Part shown: piece by piece, positions 1 through 10,900 of the stretch
How positions within the stretch are numbered: position 1 is the first letter of the stretch
Layout of the letters: each line of letters begins with the position of its first letter
Assembly: GCF_949628215.1 (NCBI RefSeq)
Contig: NC_134285.1
Coordinates: 25,806,797 to 25,870,796, forward strand
Length of the DNA: 64,000 nt
Direction of reading: 5' to 3'
DNA from: Phalacrocorax aristotelis
Lineage: Eukaryota > Chordata > Aves > Suliformes > Phalacrocoracidae
Program-made: the position numbers and the translations under genes
Notes under the pieces: model-generated
Told to the model about the DNA's origin: nothing
The model's database searches: none
What the model saw: only the letters and a program-made list of their open reading frames with translations

Positions 1-1896
1 AAATGCTGCCAACAGTCAACCCAGGGAGTGTGTGCATCTGTGCGGTGTGGGGGCTGGGACATTTGGCCATGGGGGTGTCATGGCACCCTCTAGGCAGGGA
101 CGTCCCTGTCACCACTACCCTGGTGTTGGTTTCTATGGGGGGACGGGGGAGCTGTATGGGACGCCGAGGGACAGCATGCTCTCGCCCTGGTGTGCGGGGA
201 GGCATTTGATTTGCCTCCAGCAGCCCGCACCAGGCTTGGCACACAGGAGGTGGCCTTTCCAATAGGCATTTCCCATCCAGGCATAAAACATGTCCCTGGG
301 AAGCGAGGCCACGTCACCCAGCTCTGGAGGTGGGAGGTGGACATCTCATCTCTGAATCCATCTCAGGTGTCACAGTGGGAAACACTGTTCCTGTCCCCAG
401 TGAGCAAAGCAGCTTGTTTACAGAGGCGAAGGCAGACACTTGACCTGGCCGGATCAGGAAGCACAGTGTAAACACGAAGGATCTAATCTGAGTTGCTTCT
501 CCCCTTCAGGCAGTGCCTGCAGGACACTTCTGGCAGAGGCGCCCTGAAAGCTTGCGGTTTGTTTTAGGGTCGTAGCCAGGATGGTACCATATGCTTTTCC
601 AGCTGCCCTGGCACACTGCAGGGAGGATCACTTCCCCAGGGGCTCCCACCTGTGTGTGAGGATGTTGCGGAGCCAGGATGCACCAGCTCAGTGATCCCTC
701 TGTGAAACCTGCGTGGGAGCCCTGTGTGGTGCCTCCAGATGCTGGGGGCCACATGTGGCTACTGACCCCCCTCACCAAGGGACCCATGCAGGGTGACGGG
801 GTGCAGACTGTGGGACCCTTCCTCCTGGGTCTTAGTCATGCTCCAGATCATCCCCCATCCCCGCTGCAGCCCCCAGCCTCTCTGCTGGGTAACAGGGAGA
901 GGAACCTCCTTTCAGCAGGAGAAGGGTTAACAGGTCTGCCACTGAGCCAGCTGCTGTGACAAGGACCAGAGGAAGTGCTGCAGGAGCTGTTGCTCTCTGT
1001 CAGGCCTCAAAAGGAAGCTGTGCAAGGAGGGGAAACCCAGGGCTCAGTCCTTTTGGGGCTGCACACACAGGTCCCTTCCCTGCAAAGGGTTCTGCCCTGC
1101 TTGCGGGGTATCCACTGTTCTGGCCACCTGTGGCAGCTCTCAATGGCCGCCATAAAATACCCACCTTTGCTCAAGGGTTGGATTTGGCCCGAGATGTTGC
1201 AGGGAGCTTTTAGTCCTGGTGGCCATGTGAGGCTGAGTGTCTGTGTCACCTGGAGTGCATCCAGCTGACACAGGATGTCCCAGTGCTCCACAGGTGCAGG
1301 GCTTGGCCGTGGAGTAGTAGTGAGAAACACTGCAAAGCAGGATTTTGGTTTTAGAGCTGTAATGAAGTTCCTTGTCCATGTGGGAAGCATGCTGCCTGAG
1401 GCATTTATCTGCCTCAGTTGACCGTGGCCCAGCCTTGTGGTGCTTTGCAGCCCAAGAGCCTTTGTCCCATATCAGTTTATTGCAAAGTCCTCTGAGCCCT
1501 TCCCGTTGTGGGAGAGCCCAGGGTTGGGACAGTTTCGGGGAGAGGCAGCGCTGGGAGCTGGGATGCTCCTGTCTCCCATTCCTGGCAAAGCTGGGCCCAA
1601 AGCCCCCAGCCCTGGCAAGGGGCTGCACTCTTACGCAGGGAGCGTGAGCAGCTACATTGCCCCAGCCATCCCATAGGATGGTGCCCTACAAAGTGCCTCC
1701 GGAACGATTCCATTGGTTTCAGCAGCCTCTGGGTAGTGCCAGGTCCATCGGTGTGGGAGCTCCATTGGGGCTGAGGGTGTCTAGCGATGCTGTGCCAATG
1801 CTTCATTGTCACCCCTCCAGCCATGATCTGGCCATGGCGTCGGACTCCTCCAAAACAGAGACATCTCTTGACATGGGTTTTCCCTCTACATCCCAG
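1..1896 (+). other. CORO7: CORO7 intron 1 (3' part)
   Basis: This stretch precedes the first recognisable CORO7 coding exon. I looked for the short first exon, expected to carry a conserved start resembling MNRFRVSKFRHTEAR, and did not see it, so exon 1 and the promoter should lie upstream of the window. The open frames here look like GC-rich chance frames. I see no repeat family. Confidence 0.6.
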
Positions 1897-1993
1897 GCCT
1901 GGATTGGGGGTTTCCGGGCTGGCTCCATCACATCCTGCGGGAACCACGTGAAGGCCAGCTGCCGCTGGATCGCATTCAATGCTGAGGCAGCAG
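1897..1993 (+). CDS. CORO7: CORO7 exon 2
   Basis: Encodes [20 protein letters not shown] and onward to FNAEAA, matching the coronin N-terminal start of propeller 1 (human SWISDIRAG...). Acceptor tcccag, donor gtgagg, leaves phase 1. The incoming phase is assumed to be 0. Confidence 0.9.
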
Positions 1994-4900
1994 GTGAGGC
2001 ACAAGGGAAGGTGTGCCAAGCGCAGCTCGGAGTGGCGGGATGTATTTGCCCCTGTGATCCCTGCAGGGCTCATTGCTGGGTCAGCCCCACAGACCCCAAG
2101 AGGCATGAGGGCAAGTGGAGGAGGCTTTTCCAAGTTCTCCCAAAGGTGCTGACAGTCCCGCACCTCTTTGCTTGCATTGCAAAGCTGGGTGGTCCCCCTT
2201 TGTCCCAGGCTGGGGGGAGGTTCTTGGGAGCAATGTGTGGGCGATGGGCAGGCTAGTGACCTGCTCCTGCATCCTGTCCTGCAGGTGTGCTGGGCATTGT
2301 GCCACTGGAGTGTGAGGATGGAGGCAAGAGGACCATGTCTCAGCTCTGCTGCCACACAGGTGAGCTGGGTGTCTGCTGGCCCTGGTCCAGTTTGTTCCGT
2401 GCCTCCGCCACACTCTGCACCAGGGCACCAGGGAGTTGGGTACCACCTTCCACCTCCACAGGAGGCGTTTGGCCCAGCATGGTCTGTGCAGAGGGGCACA
2501 GGTGCTGAGTTCCAGCCTGGGGTGCCGTGTTGCACTGTCTGTTTCCCAGGCGAGGAGCTGGGGGAGCTGCTCAAGCCTTCAGGGACCATCACCCATGGGC
2601 AGGGTGACCCCTACAAGTCTCACTTGTGTGCGAGGCGCAAGCTGACTGAGCCGTGCTGACCACACAGGGCTTTGCCAGGCTGGGCTTTTGCTAAGGAGGC
2701 AAATTGATCCATGTCCCTTCATCTCTTGAGCTGCAGCAAGGCCTGGACAAGTAGCTCACACTCTTCCTCTAGCACACCCTTCCCATGTTACTTATTGCAT
2801 GCCCTGAAGTTCCCAGTACACCCAGTGCCACCTTGGCAGAGGAGCTGGGGATGGCACCACCACGGGTGTACCCGGCTCCAGTGACGGGGGGGAACAGGCC
2901 AGACCAGTGGCTACGTGGCCCAGAGCAGCTCTGATGTGGGCAGAGTGAGTGCTGCAGGGGCAGAGGTGTCTGGCAGTGTTACCACTGGCAGAGGAGCGTG
3001 CGCCACAGAGGCAGAGGGCTTTGCCTCCTGCCCGGGCACAGGGGAGGAGTGGTGGAGAGCTCAGGGTATCCCTCTCCTGGTGTCAGAGCAGCAGTGCCTG
3101 CCTGGGGAGCACTGACCACCCCTTTCACAAAAATTGCACAAGAGCAGCAAGACAGGAGCCAGTCCCAGCACCAACTTCCTGCATGAAGTGCCTTGGCATC
3201 ACTGCAGTATGGCACAAGTGTGCCCAGCCTGTCCTGCCTCCACCTGGCTTGGTCCTTGCCCCAGTGGCACAGGGCTGGGCACAGAGAGCTGCACCACGCT
3301 CTCAAGCAGGTGAGCGAGCTCTGCTGTGCCCAGGGGAGCGCTGGAGGGGTGCACAGGGAGTCAGCGCAACATTAATGGCTTCTTAATGAGATTTAGCATG
3401 AGCTCTTTGAAGCCAGCCTTGCCAGAGCAACGCCTCCAAAGCGAGGAAGGGATTTTTCTTTTCTGTCAGGGCAAATACAGCAGTGAGCTGCTCGCTTTTC
3501 ACGTCTCCTGGGCCTGTCTCTCTGCAGCCTCCTGGAAGCGGAAAAGTACATAGTGACCTACTTTCCTGAGTGTGCCAAATGCATGCGAGGGGCTGCTGCT
3601 GGCAGTGCCAGCCTTTCTGCCACGGGGCCCTGCTGCTGGAGCTATGAGGAGCGTCCCTGCCACTGGCGTGCTGAGCTGGGGTGTTACAAAGGGAGCCTTG
3701 TCACCAACACGGCCCCAGCTGGCCGTGGCCTTGCTCGCTGGCATCCAGGCTGGCACAGACACCGTTGCGCTGTTTGTGCATCTCCCTGTGCCTCCTGGGG
3801 ATCTCCGCCCTGAAATGAGAGCCAAACTTTGGTGGCGGTGTTAGATGGGGAGGTGCAATTGCATAGTGCTGCCTTTCAGGGCTCCCTTTCCTCAGGAAGG
3901 GGTGCAAGACCCTGATGGACAACATGGAGGGGCTTAGGCTCTCGCAGCAAAGCTGAGCTCCTCCAAAATGCCTCGGTGAGGCTGGATCTGACCCCAGCTG
4001 CCCGCGCCTGCCTGCACATATGTGTGTATGAAAAGGGTCTGAGGCAAAGGGGAAGAGCAAAGGTGGGCAGACACACTGACTGCAGGGGTAAAGTGAGGAC
4101 AAACCTCTGCCCTTCTCCTTCCAGATGTGGTGACAGACTTTGACTTCTCGCCCTTTGATCAGCTCCTGCTGGCTACAGGCTCTGCTGATGAGATGGTGAG
4201 TGCTCGGTGCCAGGGTTCCCAAGAGGGCACCCTGTGTCCCCAGGTGTGTCTCTGGGATTCACTGTAGAGGCTGGAGGAGGTGAAGCCAGAGTGATGGGAA
4301 TAAAAGGAACCTGGGGTGGAGGGTGCCAGCCTTGGGGAACGGTGTGGGATGTCCCTAGATTGTGGGGGACAGGGCAGATGGTGTCAGCCAGCGATCAGCC
4401 TTCTCCCACCTGGGATGTCTGCAGCTCTGATCCCACCGAGCCATGATGATGGGTGGCCTGCTGTTCTCAGGGACCAAAGCCTGGAAAAGCAGCAAACACA
4501 GGTCAAGCGCTGCTGGCACCCAGGAGGGTCTGGCTCGCCTGCCTGGGGACTGACCCACCTCTCCCTGGGGCTGCAGGTGAAGGTGTGGCGCCTGCCTGAG
4601 AGCGGCCAGGACATGCCCAGTGGCGCGGGGCTGACCCTGAGGTCCGGGGGGTGCCCGGTGGATGTGCTGCAGTTCCACCCCACAGCGGATGGCGTCCTGG
4701 CCAGCGGTGCAGGGAAGCGAGTCACCATCTGGGACGTGGGGCAGCAGCAACCGCTGACAGGTAGGCATGGCCGAGCCTGCCAGCTCCTGCCCACGACATG
4801 TATCACACCTTGCTGGTGCCTGGGCTCAAGCAACAGGCTCAAGCCTGGACCTCGATGTCACTGAACAGGTAGCATGGGTGGCTTTTTGGGCAGGGAGCAC

Positions 4901-7900
4901 TGCAGCCCCTCGTGTGTGCATGGGCTCCCCTGCGCTCTGCTGTAGCAGTGTAAAAGGCTCCTCGACTGCCCAGGGTGTCTGTAGCAGCTTTGCTGGCGAG
5001 CCCCTGGGGTGACAGGTCCTTCTCCCTGCATGTCCCAGTGTGTGGGTAGACGTGGGTGTGCTGTGGGCTGTTGCTGACCAGCCTTGCCCATACTTAAGGT
5101 AACCCGATGGGGAGAGGAGGCTGGGTGGCAGCGTGGGGTGTTAAGTGCCCTGTGGCTTTCCCAGGGTTCCTCCCCTTCGGATTGAGATGCCAGCAGCATG
5201 GGGATGTTCCCTGCACAGACACAGCAGCATCCCGGTGCATCCTGACCCATGCTCTGGCTGCCACCGGCCCTTTGGAAAGACCAGATATTTTCCCCTGGCA
5301 AGTGCTCTGGTGCTCACGGGTAGGAGAGCGATGGCTCCTGCCGGTGTGCCTGCTTCATCTGCGGGGGGAGCCCTGCTTGATCGCGGTGCTGAGCCTGCTT
5401 TCCTCCCACAGCCCTGGACTCCCATGGGGACCAGCTGCAAAGCCTGACCTGGAAGCGAGATGGTCGCCTCCTCAGCACCTCCTGCAAGGTGAGCGGCTCA
5501 CATGGGCGACCTCACGCAGCACGGCACGGTCAGGCCGGCTGCTGTCTGCACCCTGGTCGTAGGGGGCACACGGTGGTCCTGTTCTGGGGAGAAAAGGGCA
5601 GAAATGGGGTCGGTGAGCAGTGCTGGAGCCGAGGAGGATGGGAGCACTAGATGGCGCCTGCTGCTCGCGGCCCGCACGCTGCCAGACATGCTTGCAAACG
5701 GCTTGTGCGCAGGCCTTGCATGGAGGGCAGGCGTGCAGGCCGAGCGCGCAGGCTGAGCCCGCAGGCCCAGCGCGGAGGTTAAGCGCTCAGGCCCAGCGTG
5801 GAGGCTGAGCGCGCAGGCCCAGCGTGGAGGCTGAGCCCGCAGGCCCAGCATGGAGGCTGAGTGCTCAGGCCCAGCATGGAGGCTGAGCCCGCAGGCCCAG
5901 CATGGAGGCTAAGCGTGCAGGCCGAGCACGCAGGCTGAGCGTGCAGGCCCAGCATGGAGGCTGAGCCCGCAGGCCGAGCGCGCAGGCTGAGCCTGCAGGC
6001 CCAGCATGGAGGCTGAGCGCGCAGGCCCAGCAGGGAGGCTAAGGGTGCAGGCCAAGCACGCTGCCAAGCCCCCAGGCCATGCACAGAGGCCAGGTGAGCA
6101 GGACTGAGTGTGCAAGCCCAGCTGAGCGCACAGACCAAGCCTGCAGGCTGAGCGAGCTGCCAGCCCGCCTCGTGCTGAGGGCGGAGGCTAAGCATGGGGG
6201 CTGAGCAAGCAGGTGGGCCCGAGATGGAGCATCAAGGCTGGTCAAGGATGCAGACTAAGTGTGCAGGCTAAGCGAGCAGTGGAGCCCCATACCAAGTGTG
6301 CAGGCTGAGCACAGAGGCTAAAACCCCAAGCCATGCCATCTGGGTTGTGGGTCAGCCCCCAAGCTGTGCCGTGTGGCCCCTGAGGCCCGCAGCACTGCTG
6401 TGCTGTGCCGTGCCATGTGGGTCTAGCCAGCGAAGCGTGCACTTCCCAAACAGCACCCTGGCAGCAAGGCTGGCACAGGGTCACCTCCCTGCTGCCTCTG
6501 CACCCCAGCCAGCCCTTTCCAAAGGGTGTCCCATGCCCTGTTTGGTGCTGGGCAGGAAAGGGCTTGCTCCCCTGCCTGTGGGGATGCTGTGGAGCCCTGG
6601 CAGGATGGCATCTGAGGGTTGGGCTTCAGCACTGGCTCTACATTGGAGGTTCCCCCCTTGTCTGGGAGCAGTTTTGAGGGTGTTGGGGTCCTGGTGAGAC
6701 TGTGGGGGTCCAGGGGGTGTGCCCCTGCCTATGATGTGGTGCAGGACCTGGAGGACACTGTGCAAGCCGTCCATAGGGGCAGGCACTGCAGGCAGGAAAA
6801 TCCTGGGCAGGAAGGAGGAGTGCTGCTTGCTCCAGCCTTCTGCCTAATATGGCCTGACATCCCCCTGGCCCCAGGGTCCTTAACCCTCCTCTGTTTTCTT
6901 TTTATCTCAACAGGACAAGAAACTGCGGATCTTTGACCCCCGAGCCAGCCCAGCTGCCTCCCAGGTACTGTCCTTCCCGGGTGTCCTGGGCAACATGGTG
7001 CAGGCAGCCCTGCCTGACCGGGGTGCCCACTGCCTGCCCTAGCTTGGGGTTGGTGCCCCAAACTGTTCCAGCCCTGGCACAGCTTGGGAGAGGCAATGTG
7101 ACAGCATGGGCTGAGGGCAGGGGGAATAGGCACCCTCCTCCTCTGCTCCAGTGGGGTTCAGCACAGGGGATCCCTGCCCTCCTGCTGGGGCCAGCAAGCT
7201 CCCCTGGTGCACTGGCATGCTGCTGCTGGGTCTGTCTGTCTGCAGGCAGCAATCCCGAGCCCTGTGGGCATGAGGGCTGCAGCAGGGCTGTGAGCTCCCA
7301 GGCTCTGCGCTGCTGTGCAGGAGCTGAGCGAAAGGCTCTTGGGGACGAGGACCTGCCAAGGGTAAGGGCTGGGCGGCTGGATCCGCACAGCTCAGCAAAT
7401 AACAGCGATTAGGAAATAAGTAGAGGACTTAAGCCTTGATGTCAAGTTTAAACAGCCTCTTATTAGAGGTTTCCTGCGGCTTGGGGACTTTGGCTGCCGG
7501 CGGTCGCCATCCCTCACTGTAGAAGGGGCTGGAAGCCTTTGGGAGGGAAGGGATGCAGTGGAGAGCAGGGCAAGAGGGCCACAGCAGGCTGTGCTGTTCG
7601 TTCCTTGCGCCTCTCCTGCTGCTGGCCCATGGGCGCAGGAAGCCAACAGCCCCCAGTGCCTGTGCTTGGGCACTGGCCGGAGGGAGCTGGTGCTCTGGCA
7701 CTGCGCTGCACCAGCACTCTCCTGCTGCTGGCTGCTTCTGTGTAGAGCTTGGGTGCTGAGCTCCTGTAAGGCCCCTGGATGCTTTCTGCGGGTACAAGCA
7801 GCATGCTGACCCTTCAGGCAGCCTTATAAACATAACAAACACAATATATAAATATAAACCCAGCAGTTACACGTGCAAGTGAGCCAGGGCAAAGTGCTCC

Positions 7901-10900
7901 CAGCCCTCAAGTGGCCCACCCCCACGATGCTCCCCTGCACCGGGTGCCACTCAGCATGGCTGGAAGGTACCAGTCTCTGCTCCCAAATTCATCCTGTGCC
8001 TATCCACCGACTGCCCCAGGCGCTGCTCCCCTCCCTGCCTGCCCCTGCTTCTCCCCCTGCCAGACCTGTCGGCTTGTATAACGGCATTTCGGCAAAGCTG
8101 CGAGCGCAATGGGCTTGAGCCAAGTCTCCTGGGGAGGGTGGACTCTGTCTCGCTGAGCTATTAAAAATAACGCGTGAATGATGGTGGCTGTTCAAAGCAG
8201 GCAGCTCACTTCCCTCTGCTGCCATCTGATCCAGCTCGGGGCCAGCGCTCAGGGTTTGCCAAGAGAAATATGCACCTTCGCTGCTGCAGCCGAGCACTGC
8301 CGCACCGCAGCCCTAACCCCAGCCGGCTGAGAATTGATGAAGATGTTTAGTCTTGGAGAAGTACTGTGCTGAAGGGGAAAACTTTAAAATGCCATAAATC
8401 CTCTGGAAGTTTGCACAGGTCTTGCTTAGCCAAAAGGAATAACACTCCTGTGTTTTGTTTTCTCTTTTTTGCCCGGTTGATGAAGGGCTGGGTTATTTGG
8501 AAAGGCTCCTTCTCCCCTGGGCCAGCACAGTTACGAAACCGGGTGATGCCGGGGCCGCCGTGCGGTGCCAGCACCTTGTGAGCTCCCGGCTTTGAAGTCG
8601 CCCAGTTATTCACAGTGGTGAGTGAGGTGAGCAGTGTGATGGGTTTTCCAGCTGGGCTGGCCCCTGCAGCACTGCGGGCTGGGTTTCCTCCACAGCAGGC
8701 GAAGGGCTGAGGCTCAGCACCGCTGCCGACTCACCCTAGTCCCTTTGCGGTGCACAGTGCCGAGGCCAGCCTTGGCAGAGGTCTCCTTCTCTTGCTGGTT
8801 TTCTTAATTTGCCAAGGATGCCTCATTAAACCATTCTTTTTTTTAGAGGAGGGGAAAAGGATGAGAAGGAGCTAAAATAAGAGCCTCGGGAGCAGGGAGG
8901 AGGGGTCACCGTCGCGGTGCCTTGATGCCTGACAGTGCTCTCGGGTCTCGTGGATGCAGCACGCACGGGGCTGGGGACTGAGGATGGGTGGGAGGAGAGA
9001 GACTCCAGGGTCAGGCTGGCAGGCTGCCCGCACCCTGTGGCTGTGCCCTTGATGGGGGCCTGACCCCCCCATTCCTGGCTACATCTGTCGCAGCTATTTT
9101 GAGCAAGTCCCAGCAGCGGGCAGAAGCCTGTGACGCCACAAGAGCAGCATCACTGGGGTCTAGCTGACCCCACAGGGTGCCCAGTATGTACACATGGCCA
9201 TGATTTCCCTTGGGACAGCAGTGACCTCATCCTGCTGGACCCCCAGCCCCTCGTTACTGTGTCTGGGCTAGAGCAGGGAGCTGCAACTGCAGCAGCCCCT
9301 TTGCAAGCACTGGGGCTGTGCTTGCACCCTTGTTGCTGCTCAGCGTGCCTCCTCGGGGCACCTAAACTGGCAGTGGAGATGCCAGGACCACCCCTTTGCT
9401 GCAGCAGGTCCTGCTGTGCCTCCCCGTGCAGCCCTGTTCTGCCTGCCTGGCTGGGTCTGGGTCCAAGTGCCGCCGTCCTTCTGGAGTGGTCCCAAGGTTC
9501 CCGTCCTCTGCCTCATCTCCTGCCAAGGCCACGTTGCCCCGGCCACAGCCTGCCCTCGCCTCCCACGGGCGTTGGTGGTCACCCATCTCACCTTCACCCC
9601 ATCACATCCCCTCCCTCTCAGCTTCAGCTCTGCTGTGGCTTGGCACTTCTCTGCTCCCACCCTTGCCCACCCCACAATGCCTGGGAAAACCCTGCAAAAC
9701 AGCGTTCCTACGTTCCCTTGGGCCATGCCCTTGGGGTGCTTTGTGCACCAGCCACGACTTTTCAGGCACAGGGGCCCAGGGCTCAGGGACAGGGTGATGA
9801 ACGGGGGGTCGGAGCACCGGGAGGGTGCCCATACGCCAGCTGATGCCCTGGGTGGGTCACCAGGACCAGTGTAGGGCAGCGATTTGGGTATGGCGTGGGG
9901 TGCTAAGGTGGCATCTCTGCTTGCCTGCTCCCCCGGCCACCCTCTCCTCTGATTCCTGGCAGGCCCTGGGTCCCTGGGCTTCCTCTCCCCAGGGCTGGTG
10001 GGGGCAAGCTGGGCACACAGTGCCCTGCCTGCACAGTGGACTGGGGTCTTGCCTGTCCTCTAAAGCAGCGCTCTCCAAAGCACGGTGCACAGGGCTATCC
10101 GTGGTGGCACAGGGAGAAAATATTAGACCTTCAGCTGTACCCACGTATCATTTATACATCAATCAATGTATATCTGCTGGGGGTGCATCCTCAAAAATAT
10201 TTACTGACAGGGGTGTGCAATCAAAAACACTTGGAGACGCTGCTGGAAAGAAGGGAGGTGGCTCCCGGGGCAGAAATCTGCTACATGGCAGGGACCATCC
10301 CACGCCATGTGGGCTGCGTGGCCACACATGAGCCGGTGCCCCGGTTTGGTGCAGCACAGCCATGTCCAGTGGACATAGCATCTCCCCAGGCCAGCGGTGT
10401 GCAAAGCTGATGGGCCACATCCCGCCCCCGCACGCTGTGCGCTCGCGCGAGGGACTGTGTGCATCTGGCCAGCACCTGGCTCCCATTATGGGGCCGGGGT
10501 GGGCGCCGCCGGTGCCGGGCTGCGGGGCCGCCGCCGAGTGCAGCTAGTGTGGGATGCAGAGGAGCCGGCTTCGTTCTCACGAGAAACTTCCCCCGCCAGA
10601 ATTTCAGCAGGACCGGGGGCGAGGGAACGGCCGTGCGTACTGGGTGAGCACACACTCCTGCTCACGTTTTAATGAGCTCTGTTTTAACAAGCGGGTCTGG
10701 GAGCTGAGGGAGGCTGGGGACAGATCAGAGGGTGTCCCTGTGGGTTTTTACCCCCACCTTGTGGGCCACGTTGGGGAAAGAGCTCACTGCCTGGGAGCAC
10801 CCAGGGCTTGCAGCCCTCCACACGTGCCTGATGTGGGGCAGGACCATGCTGTCCCACCAAGGCCAGTGGTGCCCCGCCTTTGCCTATGGCCCCAGGGGTG

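Noticed and set aside
5733-6060. possible CRISPR-like direct repeats
   Set aside because: Units are contiguous without unique spacers and lie in a vertebrate intron; this is a minisatellite.
5779-6195. 138-codon minus-strand repeat protein
   Set aside because: A conceptual translation of the 26-bp minisatellite; it has no conserved start, splice context or family.
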